DNA from: Saccharomycopsis phalli
Lineage: Eukaryota; Ascomycota; Saccharomycetes; Ascoideales; Saccharomycopsidaceae
Direction: 5' to 3'
NCBI GenBank assembly: GCA_020342235.1
Contig: CP073213.1
Span: 660,501 to 724,500, forward strand
DNA length: 64,000 nt
Both the position numbers and the translations under genes were made by a program. Below the pieces are notes generated by a model. The model searched no databases. It was not told the DNA's origin and saw only the letters and a list, made by a program, of their open reading frames with translations. Of the stretch, positions 26,682 to 36,700 are shown piece after piece. The stretch's first letter is position 1. Each line of letters starts with the position of its first letter.

Positions 26682-29420
26682 ATGAGCACCTTGTCGTACA
26701 AAAAATTCGAGGATGGCGAGGGCGCCTCCTTAGATAAAATGACAATCTACCAGGACTGTACCTCGGCGTTCAATGCGTCGCCGGTGAATGCCAAAAAGTG
26801 CCGACAGTTGTTGGCGAAACTCGTGCGGCTTCTTTCGGTCGGCGAGACGTTCCCCTCGAACGAAGCCACGAGCTTGTTTTTCTCCATCTCGAAGTTGTTC
26901 CAGCACAAGTCGGTGGAGTTGCGCCAGATGGTGTATTTGGCCATCAAGAAGCTTTGTGCCATCAGCAACGACGTCTTGATGGTGACCTCCTCGATCATGA
27001 AGGACATCCAAAACGGCGACATTGTGTACAAACCAAACGCGATCCGCACCCTTGCGCGTGTCTTGGACTCGTCGACAGTTCATGCCAGCGAGCGATTGTT
27101 CAAAAACTGCATTGTGGACCGCAACCCAAACGTTTCGTCCGCGGCACTTGTGTCATCGTACCACCTTTCGCCGATCGCCAAGGACGTGGTGAAGCGATGG
27201 ACCAACGAGACGCAGGAGGCGGTGTTGACGTCAAAGTACTTCCCCGACAACCAGTTTGAGAACATCCACCAGGAGTTTTATACGCGATTTCCGTCGCTGA
27301 CCCAGTTCACGCAGTACCATGCTCTTGGGTTGCTCTATGTGTTGCGAAACCATGACAAGATGGCATTGGTTAAGATGGTGCACCAATTGAGCGGAAACAG
27401 CAGTCCCTTGACCAACCCATTGGCGATCATCCAGGTGATTCGCTACATCAGCAAGTTGATCGACTCCGACGACCACTTATCCGAGCAATTGTACCCGGTA
27501 TTGGCCGGCTACACTGGGCACAAGTCGGAGATGGTCAACTTGGAAGCGGCAAAGACCATCTTGAACCACCGTCGGTTCTCGGCCGAACAGCATGCCGACG
27601 CGATCAGCTGCTTGCGGGAGTTGTTGAATGCTCCTCGAGTGGTCACTGCGTTTGCTGCGGTTCGGATGTTGAACCGTATTGCCATGAAAAATCCAGAAAA
27701 AGTGGTGGTGTGCAACTATGAGTTGGAGGTGTTGATCAACCACGCAAACCGGTCTGTGGCGACGTATGCGATCACAACGTTGCTCAAGACCGGCAGTGCC
27801 GACACGATTGACCGGCTCATCAAGACGATTCTGACGTTTATGAACGACATTAGCGACGAGTTCAAGATCGTGGTCATTGACGCGATCCGAAGCCTCACGT
27901 TGAAGTTCACCGAGAAATACAAGCCGATGCTTGTATTCTTGTCCGATGTTCTTCGCGACGACGGCGGATTCAAGTTCAAAAACGCCGTGGTCGAATCGTT
28001 GTTTGACATGATCCACTTCATTCCGGAGTCACGTGACCAGGCGTTGGAGAATTTGTGTGAGTTTATTGAGGATTGTGAGTTTCCAGAGCTCACGGTACGC
28101 ATCTTGCATTTGTTGGGTGACCAGGGACCAAAGACAAAGAACCCAACGTTGTTTATCCGCCACATTTACAATCGGATCGCCTTGGAAAACTCAATTGTCC
28201 GTGCTAGTGCTGTGATGGCTTTGGCCAAGTTTGGCTTGACGGGCGATGACACGTTAAAGAAGTCCATCGAGGTCTTGTTGCAGCGATCGTTGGCCGATGT
28301 TGACGACGAGGTCCGAGATCGTGCTGCCGTGTCGTTGAAGATCCTCAGCAAGACGTCCAACGTACTTGTGGTGGATTTCATCAAACCAGCAAAGAAGTAC
28401 TCGCTCGGTGTCTTGGAACAGAAGTTGACGCAGTACGTTGCCACGTCGCACGAAACCCGTGACTATTCTGTGCCGTTTGAGGCGTCGTCGGTGCCTCAAT
28501 TCTCTGAGGACGAATGGCGTGCGCAGCAGTACAAATCCAAAACCACCGCCAAGGCAATCGAGGAGGTCGAGACCAAGGCTCCAGAGGCCGACAAGGAGGT
28601 TTCGCGCACCGAAGAGTTGTTGCTGGAGCAGTATATCCAGGAAATTTCACAGATTGAGCAGTTGGCCGAATACGGCAATATCTTGCACTCGTCCAAGGTC
28701 ATTGAGTTGACCGAGCGCGAGACCGAGTTTGTGGTGAGTGTGGTGAAACATGTGTTCCAGGAGCACTTGGTGTTGCAGTTCAATGTCGCCAACACTCTTA
28801 CCGACAGCGAGTTGAACCTGGTGACGGTGTTATCACAGCCGATGAACGAGTTGTACGAGGAGGAGTTTATCTTGCAGATTGAGAAGTTGGGTCCAACCGA
28901 GCAGGGCACCATCTACGTGTCATACAAGCGGCCAGAAGACGAGTTTGTGACCGAGTCCTTTGGAAACACCTTGTCCTTCACCTCCAGGGAAGTCGACCCA
29001 GCTACCAAGCTCCCATTGGACGACGACGATGAGGGATTTGAGGACGAGTACCAGATTGAGGACTTGGACGTTACGGTGGGCGACTTTATCACACCATCGT
29101 TTGTCGGCAACTTTGAGGCCACATGGGACCTGTTGCCGGAGGAAGATGTCGGGGTGTTTAATCTTCTGGAGAGCAAGGACTTGGCTGAGGCTGTGGACAA
29201 TGTCATTGGGTTGTTGTCGATGACGGCGTTGGGCAACACCGAGTCGGTTCCATCTGGCAGCACCAGCCACAAGTTGAAGCTCTACGGTAAAACCATCAAT
29301 GGCGACAAGGTGGCGGCGTCTGTAAGCTTGGTGAACAGCAAGAACGGCATTGTCGCCAAGGCTGCCGTGAGATCGGACTCGAAGGCGCTTTCGGAGATTA
29401 TCGTAAATGGTATAGCATAA
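26682..29420 (+). CDS. SEC21: Sec21, gamma-COP subunit of coatomer
   Basis: Coatomer subunit for COPI vesicles in Golgi-to-ER transport; it binds Arf1 and cargo. It has 912 residues from ATG 26682 (an upstream TTG is not a start). An adaptin-type HEAT solenoid fills about residues 20-550 (VELRQMVYLAIKKLC, NPNVSSAALVSSYHL), followed by an acidic linker and the gamma-appendage domain (about 630-912; EEFILQIEKLGPTEQGTIYV, LKLYGKTINGDKV). Length matches S. cerevisiae Sec21 (935). It lies between CUS2 and CAF40 on one strand. In S. cerevisiae the same three genes are adjacent, also on one strand, but in the reverse transcription order. Confidence 0.96.
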   Translation: MSTLSYKKFEDGEGASLDKMTIYQDCTSAFNASPVNAKKCRQLLAKLVRLLSVGETFPSNEATSLFFSISKLFQHKSVELRQMVYLAIKKLCAISNDVLMVTSSIMKDIQNGDIVYKPNAIRTLARVLDSSTVHASERLFKNCIVDRNPNVSSAALVSSYHLSPIAKDVVKRWTNETQEAVLTSKYFPDNQFENIHQEFYTRFPSLTQFTQYHALGLLYVLRNHDKMALVKMVHQLSGNSSPLTNPLAIIQVIRYISKLIDSDDHLSEQLYPVLAGYTGHKSEMVNLEAAKTILNHRRFSAEQHADAISCLRELLNAPRVVTAFAAVRMLNRIAMKNPEKVVVCNYELEVLINHANRSVATYAITTLLKTGSADTIDRLIKTILTFMNDISDEFKIVVIDAIRSLTLKFTEKYKPMLVFLSDVLRDDGGFKFKNAVVESLFDMIHFIPESRDQALENLCEFIEDCEFPELTVRILHLLGDQGPKTKNPTLFIRHIYNRIALENSIVRASAVMALAKFGLTGDDTLKKSIEVLLQRSLADVDDEVRDRAAVSLKILSKTSNVLVVDFIKPAKKYSLGVLEQKLTQYVATSHETRDYSVPFEASSVPQFSEDEWRAQQYKSKTTAKAIEEVETKAPEADKEVSRTEELLLEQYIQEISQIEQLAEYGNILHSSKVIELTERETEFVVSVVKHVFQEHLVLQFNVANTLTDSELNLVTVLSQPMNELYEEEFILQIEKLGPTEQGTIYVSYKRPEDEFVTESFGNTLSFTSREVDPATKLPLDDDDEGFEDEYQIEDLDVTVGDFITPSFVGNFEATWDLLPEEDVGVFNLLESKDLAEAVDNVIGLLSMTALGNTESVPSGSTSHKLKLYGKTINGDKVAASVSLVNSKNGIVAKAAVRSDSKALSEIIVNGIA

Positions 29421-29587
29421 TATACGTGAGTGAGGATGTAGTGAGGAAGATGAAATGAAGTGTATGATTGTGAAAGTGCTACATCTGTGCCACGGAGTTG
29501 AATTATGTAGTGAGGAAGATGAATTTTGGTATATACGGTATGATTTATATTGCGGGAATATAGGCAGGGTCGATTGAGTTGGATTGA

Positions 29588-29655
29588 TTAGTTACTTTAC
29601 AATGATTATTGGCTACTTTACAATGATTATTGGCTACTTCACAATGATTATTGAC
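29588..29655 (+). repeat. 22-bp minisatellite behind SEC21
   Basis: Three copies of TACTTTACAATGATTATTGG. Confidence 0.82.
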
Positions 29656-29822
29656 ATGTGCTGTGGAAATGTACAATATAAGAGGAATTTACTCTACACC
29701 ATTCTGAACCAATTTACTTTTACAAAGGTAATTGTCTGGTCAGGTTCATTTATAGAGAATACGACTCTGCTTTTCAAGCAGTCAGAGTGAGTAACCAAGC
29801 AAATGTATTAGCTATTTAAAAC

Positions 29823-30170
29823 GCCTTTCGAGCCCAAGAACAGATGCACAAAGGAATTACCACTGCTAATCAAGTCCGCCTCTTTTCAGATAAGGCGAAG
29901 CTTAAACTTGTATGATTCTACTCGTCTGTGCTGGACTGGTGGTTTCCTGTTTGCTAAAGCACGTTAGGAGGGTTGCTCAAGTCGCTTACGACCTAGGAAA
30001 AGCTCACTGTCTCTTTAATGTCCATTACTCTGTTATTCACTAGCACTGGTTGATTTTTTCATTTGTCGCAGAGTTTTCTTTTGACAACTGTATAGTCGTC
30101 CTTGGTCTCGACGGCAAGGTATAAATCTCTGGAGCCATATAGCTATAGCTTTAAATAACAATAATAATTA
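29823..30170 (+). repeat. Dispersed element R1, copy G (near full length)
   Basis: About 348 bp from GCCTTTCGAGCCCAAGAAC to the ATAATAATTA tail. It aligns along its whole length with copy A at 36.2 kb in inverse orientation. No open frame longer than a few dozen codons and no clear Pol III A/B boxes were seen. Confidence 0.78.
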
Positions 30171-30190
30171 TTTAAGACTTTTATTTAGCC

Positions 30191-30548
30191 ATTTAAAACT
30201 TGCCTATTAGGTAATATTCAATCTTGTATCCTGATTTCGTGTAGCCAAGTAGGTTTCGATTTGTATTATAGACGTTACGTACTACATTATTTAACCAGCC
30301 ATGAGTTTCACCCATTAAATGGTTTTCATGTAATTATATCCAAATGATCGTTTTACCATGTAAATTGTTATTTAAAACTTGCATTCTAGGTAATATTCAA
30401 TCTTGTATCCTGATTTCGTGTAGCCAAGTAGGTTTCGATTTGTATTATAGACTTTACGTACTACATTAACCATCCAGCCATGAGTTTCGCCCATCAATGG
30501 GTTTTCATGTAATTATATCCAAATAATCATTTTACTATGCAATTTGTT
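30191..30548 (+). repeat. 179-bp tandem duplication
   Basis: Two copies (30191-30369 and 30370-30548), both opening ATTTAAAACTTGC and sharing TAATATTCAATCTTGTATCC, with only scattered differences. Confidence 0.88.
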
Positions 30549-30922
30549 TTCATGCAATTTGTTTTACCTTGTAAACTGTTTCATCCACCTTTGGGTTTCA
30601 TCCGTAGAATAGTTTGTCAATATTATACCCATAATCCCACGGCTCTAAAATTCTCATTACACTGAATATACCAAGAATTATTGGATACTAATTTGGCAAA
30701 TACCGGTACATTGATACTACATTTTACCGTTACAACCAGCTTGCAGCCAATGGATCGCCACGCCTACAGTCTATATTTGTACGATCATTTCCATATATTA
30801 CATCATCCATCATCCATCCATCCATTCTATCCCCTCGTTTACATCATGTCATGAACGCTTATACACTGGTGTCCAGGTGGGTGTGCAGGTGCATTTGAAA
30901 TCGCAAATTCACCCACCACTAC

Positions 30923-31897
30923 ATGTACTCCCAGCAATTCCCCAACATCCCACCAGGGGCAATTCAAGGCCAGGATGAAAAAGAACCAGGCTATATAGGC
31001 CAAGTGAGCGCACAACAGTTACAGGCCACGATGAATGCGGCACAGCTAGCCGGGAAACGGCCCGGAAACCACGGCAAGCGGGCGTTGGACGACACCAAGG
31101 TGTACAACTGGGTCATTGAGTTGACGTACGGTCCCAACAAGGAGCAGGCGCTCTTGGAGTTGGGAAAGAAGCGGGAGCAGTACGAGGACTTGGCGTTGGT
31201 CTTGTGGCATTCGTACGGGGTGATGACGTCGCTCTTGCAAGAAATCATCAGCGTGTACCCTCTCCTCCTGCCGCAGAATCTCTCAGCGCCGGCGTCCAAC
31301 CGCGTGTGCAATGCGTTGGCACTCCTCCAGTGCGTTGCATCGCATCCCGAGACCCGCACCCTCTTTCTCAAGGCACACTTGCCGCTCTTTCTCTATCCGT
31401 TTCTCAACACCGAGAGTCGGTCGCGGTCGTTTGAATATCTCCGGCTCACGAGCCTTGGGGTCATTGGTGCGCTCGTGAAAAACGACACCCCTGAGGTCAT
31501 TGCCTTTCTCTTGGAAACCGAGATCATCCCCCTCTGTTTGAAAATCATGGAGTCCAGCACCGAGTTATCCAAGACCGTGGCGATCTTCATCATCCAGAAG
31601 ATCTTGTTGGATGACCACGGACTCAACTACATCTGCCAGACGTTCGACCGCTTCTCCGCTGTGAGTCACGTTCTTGAAGAAATGGTCAATCAATTGGTCA
31701 AGCACCAGACAGTGCGTCTCCTCAAGCATGTTGTGCGATGCTACCTCCGGCTCAGCGACAACCCAGAGGCTCGTAACGCGTTGGCTCGCACGCTACCAGA
31801 GCCGCTCAAGGACCAGACTTTCCACATGGCTTTGAAGGACGATATTGCCACCCAGCGGTGCTTGAACCAGTTGCTTGTGAATATCGGCTTGGCCTAA
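30923..31897 (+). CDS. CAF40: Caf40/Rcd1/CNOT9, CCR4-NOT subunit
   Basis: Armadillo-repeat subunit of the CCR4-NOT deadenylase and a docking site for mRNA-binding partners. It has 324 residues from ATG 30923. After a short polar N-terminus the conserved core begins at VYNWVIEL (about 60) and includes [37 protein letters not shown] and [19 protein letters not shown], nearly identical to human CNOT9. The protein ends shortly after the core, so it lacks a long tail. Codon 116 is CTG in YPLL-x-PQNL, where other proteins have Asn or Ser. Confidence 0.97.
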   Translation: MYSQQFPNIPPGAIQGQDEKEPGYIGQVSAQQLQATMNAAQLAGKRPGNHGKRALDDTKVYNWVIELTYGPNKEQALLELGKKREQYEDLALVLWHSYGVMTSLLQEIISVYPLLLPQNLSAPASNRVCNALALLQCVASHPETRTLFLKAHLPLFLYPFLNTESRSRSFEYLRLTSLGVIGALVKNDTPEVIAFLLETEIIPLCLKIMESSTELSKTVAIFIIQKILLDDHGLNYICQTFDRFSAVSHVLEEMVNQLVKHQTVRLLKHVVRCYLRLSDNPEARNALARTLPEPLKDQTFHMALKDDIATQRCLNQLLVNIGLA

Positions 31898-32047
31898 TTT
31901 TTATGTACCCACAGAAATGGAAACTGTATACTGACGCATCGCCCTGTAGCCCTGGAGTATTCCTTGTCCCATTTGCAAAAAAAAAAAAATCTATTTAAAC
32001 GCAGTGGTATCTCGCCACATTTTTTTTTATCCAAATTTTTTCTCTCA

Positions 32048-32239
32048 ATGTCTGAACCAGCTAAACAAGAACCAGTCGTCGCTCCAGCTGCCGAGACCCC
32101 AGCTGCTCCAGCTACTGAGACTGTCGCTGAGCAAACCGAGGAGTCCCCAGCTGCTGTCACCGAGACCCCAGCCAAGGAGTCTCCTCTCAAGAAGTTGATT
32201 AACAAGTTCAAGGCTCTCGTTTCCAAGGTTTCTAATTAG
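32048..32239 (+). CDS. Small Ala/Pro/Glu-rich protein with a basic amphipathic C-terminus
   Basis: 63 residues from ATG 32048. Residues 1-45 are almost only Ala, Pro, Glu, Thr and Val with a repeat-like AAETPAAPATETVAE, and the end SPLKKLINKFKALVSKVSN could form an amphipathic helix. A TTTAAA-type TATA-like sequence and T-rich leader precede it, the A-run/T-run promoter looks strong, and codons are the preferred set (GCT, CCA, GTC, AAG). I do not recognise the family with certainty. Similar short acidic proteins are annotated in Candida-type genomes, from memory. It could be stress-related or membrane-associated, but nothing shows this. Confidence 0.62.
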   Translation: MSEPAKQEPVVAPAAETPAAPATETVAEQTEESPAAVTETPAKESPLKKLINKFKALVSKVSN

Positions 32240-32878
32240 GGCACACGTTGCTATCTTAATATATTGTTTAATGTCGATTGTAGTATGAGTTTCTCCATGA
32301 CGGAATGTGTAGATTAATCTCCATGACGGAATGTGTAGATTAATCTCCATGACGAAATGTGTAGATTAGGTATGGGAATACAATAAAGACCAAATACAAA
32401 CTACACCAACACCTACCATGTCCAAACACGTATCATAAACACATATCACCGTCTTCCAGGAAAATGGCTATCCTAGTCTCAATATGGACTAGCCCAACAC
32501 CCAGCGTGACCATACATCACCAGTGTTTCGTAAATATATTCATGGCAATACGCCGTTGTGTCATTCCTGCAGTAGCCTAGCTCGCCCGATGCGGACTAAC
32601 CAGATGCATCGGACACCCTAAACAGACACCCCAAACAGGGATCCCAAACCCACCAGATCCAATACGCCATCACAATACTCACCAATATACACCAACCCCT
32701 GCCCATGTACTTGCTGTGCCACCTCTTCACAGCCGTGCTCTTGTGCATAACATTCCACGCGGGAGTGCAGGGCAAATCTATATATCCATGTAGATGTCAT
32801 ACATGGCCGATTTGCCCCCTCATGTGGGCGGCACGTGGCAAATCCCTATTTTCCTCCCAGATTCCTTTGCAACCCCCC
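32240..32878. other. Spacer small gene / PGC1
   Basis: No gene. A 26-bp repeat follows the small gene; the rest (32400-32878) is mixed sequence with the PGC1 promoter (TATATATCC near 32779). Confidence 0.55.
32286..32368 (+). repeat. 26-bp minisatellite
   Basis: Three copies of TCCATGACGGAATGTGTAGA plus TTAATC. Confidence 0.85.
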
Positions 32879-33929
32879 ATGAACAAGCCGTTGATTGTGG
32901 CCCATAGAGGGTAAGTACAACCACCCAAAAGTGCATGCTAACCGCAGATTCAAGCGTCTCTACCCGGAGAATTCCCTCCTTGCGTTTTCCCAGGCGGTTT
33001 CCGCCGGGGCTAGGGTCGTGGAATTGGATCTACAATTGACCGCCGATGACGTGGTGGTAATCAGTCACGATAGCAACACCAAGCGCGTGTTTGATAGAGC
33101 ACTAAATATCTACGACTCGACGTACGACGACGTCAAGGACTTGAAGACCGTGCTGCAGCCTCACGAGACCATTGCGACGTTCAAGCAGTTGCTTACTTGG
33201 CTCCTGAAGACCAATGTCTCGGTGATGTTGGATGTGAAGCGGACAAACCGGTTGAAAGTGCTCGATGTCGTTCAGCAGAACTTGATCGACTCTGGGGTCG
33301 GTTCCAGCGACGCCGAGAAGCTCGAGTACTGGCGAGGCAAGGTGATTGTGGGCTTGTGGAACCGTCCGCAGTACGAACACGTCATCCAGCAGCAGTTGTT
33401 TGCCGGCTTTGACAAGATTGTCATTTCCTTTGTCTTTGGCGATATTCTCGACTTGCTTCAATTGAGCGACCAGCAGCGTGACGCAGACCGGTTAACGGGG
33501 GTGTCGTTGCTCCATATTGTGTCGTGGGACCTTGCCAACAAGCAGTTCCTGCAGCTTGTCGACACATATGTGAAGACCAAGCGTCTCCAGCTTTATTTCT
33601 GGACCGTCAATGATCCAAACGACATGCAATGGGCCGTCAACTTTCCATACGTCCACGGGATCATCACCGACAACCCAGATAGGTTGGCCGAGTTGTTGGC
33701 CGGGTACCAAGATATCGAGCAGAATGACGGGTACTGGACCAACAAGTTGAGCCAGTTGCAGAAGTTGCAAAACGTCTCGTTGAAGGCCAGTGTGCGTCGT
33801 GCGGTGTTGTCCAAGGTGTTTGGGTTGGTGTTGTTGTTGCACAGATATAGGGTGATGGAGATACGGATGTTTGGGGTTGGGATCCAGGGGTTTATCACCA
33901 GGCTTGTTAAGGCTGTGGGTTTGATTTAG
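32879..33929 (+). CDS. PGC1: Pgc1-like phosphatidylglycerol phospholipase C (GDPD family), one 37-nt intron
   Basis: Degrades phosphatidylglycerol to diacylglycerol on lipid droplets and mitochondrial membranes, limiting PG levels. Exons 32879-32910 and 32948-33929 encode 337 residues. Splicing restores the GDPD catalytic start VAHRGFKRLYPENSLLAF; without it the HRG motif is out of frame. ELDLQ (metal-binding Glu-x-Asp) and VMLDVK follow, then YFWTVNDP and GIITDNP as in S. cerevisiae Pgc1. The C-terminus has a hydrophobic segment like the membrane anchor of Pgc1. CTG codons (for example WL-x-KTN) may be Ser. Confidence 0.9.
32911..32947 (+). other. 37-nt spliceosomal intron of PGC1
   Basis: GTAAGT at the 5' end, branch GCTAAC and 3' end CGCAG, with the branch A six bases from the intron end. 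Splicing joins the catalytic HRG to FKRLYPEN, which is decisive. Confidence 0.93.
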
Positions 33930-34341
33930 GTGATGTGGGATTAATGTGGATACAGGAAACGTTGTGGAATACATTATGAATACATTATGGAGTATATGAA
34001 TACATTATGGACAATATAAATACATTATGGACAATATAAATACATTATGGACAATATAAATACATTATGGACAATATAAATACATTATGGACAATATATA
34101 AATACATTGGAAAATTTAGAATCATCGAAAAACAGGCACCCTGACTAGACAATTGCCCATGATCCAGTAATCGCCCACATACACCCTCTGACTACAGCTC
34201 TATGACACCTATATAATACCACAAGTCCATGATATCCCCATTTTTCTCAAACAGAATTCACTCAATAATACTCCGTGGTACATGTATCAGCCAACGTGAC
34301 GGGTAGTACGTCTTATTCGGGACACGCAAAGTTTTCACTTG
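33930..34341. other. Spacer PGC1 / second NPY1
   Basis: No gene. A 20-bp minisatellite fills 33966-34105; the rest is the NPY1 promoter. Confidence 0.6.
33966..34105 (+). repeat. 20-bp minisatellite behind PGC1
   Basis: Six to seven copies of TACATTATGGACAATATAAA. Confidence 0.9.
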
Positions 34342-35400
34342 ATGGATCCCGTATATTTTGGGCAAGAGTCCATCAACAGAGTATCCTTCCTAAGAGAGGA
34401 CTCGCAGTTTATTAACGAGGCAGCACGGTTTGCCCACACTAAAATTATTTTAATTGAAGATGGCTCTCCCGCAGCCACGACTAATGGCCCGCAACCCGCA
34501 CTCTTGAGAATTCCACTCAACCAGAGTACCGTATTGCGAGATTTGTTGGCCAAATGGGCCACTGCAAACCACGAAAAGGCAGCAGAGTTGCGCACGTTCC
34601 CGTCCATCGTGTTTCTTGGGTTGTTGCCCGAGGACATTGACTTCTCGTACAAGGCCTATTCGGGAACCCCATATTTCATTGTCGATACCAAGACCCTCGA
34701 CTTGGACGTAAAGTACGAGCTTTTGGAGTCCCGGGGAAAGTTCTTCAAGTTGTCCAACACCGACGCGTCGCTCTTTGGATATGGTAAGATGTTTATTGAC
34801 TGGTTAAACAAGTACAACTTCTGTCCTACCTGCGGCACCGGCACCATCAAGATCAATGCTGGGACAAAGCTCTACTGCCGCAACGAGGAAAAAAACAGCG
34901 ACGGCCTGTTCAAATGCCTGAGCAAAAACATGCTGGTGTCCAATATCCAGTTTCCGCGCACGGATCCCGTGTGTATTATCGCAGTGGTGAACCGCAAGCA
35001 CAACAAGATTCTCTTGGCGAACCACAAGCGGTCGCCAATCAAAAACATGTACACATGTGTTGCCGGGTTCATGGAGCCGGGTGAGACCATCGAGGACTGT
35101 TGTAAGCGTGAAGTCTGGGAGGAAACCGGGGTCAAGTGCTCGTCGATCACGATCCACTCGTCACAGCCATGGCCTTATCCAGTGAACTTGATGATTGGGT
35201 GTATTGGGTTTGTTGATTTCAACGGTGAGAATGAGACCATTGACCTTGGCCACGATCCGGAATTGAATGATGCAAAGTGGTTTGATATTGACCAGTTGCG
35301 TGCTACAATAGAGACGCCATCGGATGTGGTGATTCCACCGGCCAGTGCGATTGCAAATAAGTTGATTATGTCGGTGGTTAACAATGAGTCGAAGTTGTAG
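34342..35400 (+). CDS. NPY1: NADH pyrophosphatase paralogue 2 (canonical Npy1, peroxisomal)
   Basis: Nudix hydrolase of NADH, likely in peroxisomes. It has 352 residues from ATG 34342 (TTG just upstream ignored). N-terminus VYFGQESINRVSFLRED, zinc ribbon CPTCG...C...C, Nudix box at 242-264 (GFMEPGE...REVWEETGV) with the final Gly intact, and QPWPYP. It ends in SKL, a type 1 peroxisomal signal, matching S. cerevisiae Npy1 (SHL). It lies 8-10 kb from ALG2 and SGF73; in S. cerevisiae NPY1, SGF73 and ALG2 are adjacent (YGL067W-YGL065C), so this copy sits in the ancestral neighbourhood. Confidence 0.95.
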   Translation: MDPVYFGQESINRVSFLREDSQFINEAARFAHTKIILIEDGSPAATTNGPQPALLRIPLNQSTVLRDLLAKWATANHEKAAELRTFPSIVFLGLLPEDIDFSYKAYSGTPYFIVDTKTLDLDVKYELLESRGKFFKLSNTDASLFGYGKMFIDWLNKYNFCPTCGTGTIKINAGTKLYCRNEEKNSDGLFKCLSKNMLVSNIQFPRTDPVCIIAVVNRKHNKILLANHKRSPIKNMYTCVAGFMEPGETIEDCCKREVWEETGVKCSSITIHSSQPWPYPVNLMIGCIGFVDFNGENETIDLGHDPELNDAKWFDIDQLRATIETPSDVVIPPASAIANKLIMSVVNNESKL

Positions 35401-35431
35401 GCAGGAGGTGATTTGGAAGGGAGGGGCTTAG

Positions 35432-35520
35432 GATAGGAGGAGGTTGTTGGTGATATGTGGAAGTTGTTGGTGATATGTGGAAGTTGTTGGTGATATGAGT
35501 TGAAATTGTTAGTGATGGCA
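35432..35520 (+). repeat. 19-20-bp minisatellite
   Basis: Three to four copies of GGAAGTTGTTGGTGATATGT, decaying into AGTCAAAGTTGTAG units downstream. Confidence 0.82.
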
Positions 35521-36175
35521 ATGAGTCAAAGTTATAGGTAATAACAATGAGTCAAAGTTGTAGTTGATACATCAGTTGAAGTTGTCAGTACCAACAGTCA
35601 ATGTTGTGGGTAAGCCAAGTTATAGTTTAATATTACATGAAAATAAATTGGGCACCTCGAATACCACAGACGGCTGATTTCAACCACTCAAATGTGTAAA
35701 TCAATGTTTAGCATACCAAGAGTTGCAGACTGGCATCGTAATGCTTAGTCCATGACTACCCCATAGTATTGAAACGGTATAATTGAGCACTGACCATGAC
35801 ATGCATGAATTAGCACTTGACTAATGTAGACTACCAATTGGGATGGTCCAAAAGGGACACAGCAGACGGCCGAGAATCATTGAATCCTAAAATAGCAACA
35901 GCTGAAAATTATTATATGCATCATGGTAATGTGGTGCAAAAGAGGCAACCTACACTACCTAATCCGGTTACCGTGACAATATTTGCAACCACATTACCAA
36001 AACTGGCAATTGACGGTATATACCCCGGAGAAGCCATGTCAAAGCCTACATTTGAAAATTTTCATTTAGGCAGGATGCATGTATCTGGGACCTGTAGTTG
36101 TCGATTTTCATTGACTGTCAATCTCTGGAGTGGTCAATTGCAGTATAGTTTACAATGATCAATTAGCATGGCTTT

Positions 36176-36545
36176 TAATAATAATATTTATTCAAGGCTG
36201 TAGCTATACTAGGCTTGCAGAGGATATGTATACTTTGCTGTCAAAGACTAAGGTCGGCTATGTAGTCGTTGAAAGAAAACTCTGCGACAGAGATGGACTC
36301 GATTAGAGCTAGTGAATATGTAGATTAACGGGAATTGGAGGGGCAGTTAGATTTTCCTAGGTCGTAGGTGACTGGAGCAACTCTCCTAACGTGTTGTAGC
36401 AAAAAGGAAACCACCAGTTCAGCACAGACGAGTAGAATCCTACAAGTTTAAGCTTTGCTTTATCTGAGAAGAGGCTGGCTTGGTTGGTAGTGGTAATTCC
36501 ATTGTGCATCTGTTTTTGGGCTCAAAAGGCCAATAGTGCTGGGCA
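36176..36545 (-). repeat. Dispersed element R1, copy A (longest)
   Basis: About 370 bp with tail TAATAATAATATTTATTCAAGG at the left (shown shortened: TAATAATAATATTTATTC), hairpin 2 CTCTG-CGA-CAGAG, and distal end GTGCATCTGTTTTTGGGCTC. The flanks at 36143-36178 and 36552-36600 share GTATAGTTTACAA, CAATT, GCATGG and TTTT, an imperfect direct repeat. Confidence 0.78.
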
Positions 36546-36597
36546 GGTAGCATGGCTCATTAGAGTATAGTTTACAACTACCAATTGGCATGGGTTT

Positions 36598-36700
36598 TGT
36601 AATAACTAGGATACGAGTTGGTAAAATAGCTAAAATATATTTGTTTGTATTAAAAGAATAGTCTGGCTATTTATATCTGGAGAAGTAAGACACATTCTTG
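36598..36700 (+). repeat. Dispersed element R2, copy 3
   Basis: ACTAGGATACGAGTTGGTAA followed by AATAGCTAAAATATATTTG, aligning with R2 copy 1 over about 100 bp. Confidence 0.65.

Larger units (their letters stand above)
29421..30922. other. 1.5-kb spacer SEC21 / CAF40
   Basis: No gene. It contains a 22-bp repeat, R1 copy G (nearly full length), a 179-bp tandem duplication, and the CAF40 promoter with an ATCCATCC repeat near 30806-30826. A three-codon uORF (ATG TCA TGA) sits at 30846. Confidence 0.6.

Noticed and set aside
35817-36158. 113-codon frame in the NPY1/SRP72 spacer
   Set aside because: No recognisable sequence, biased composition typical of AT-rich spacer, and no ATG supported by context.
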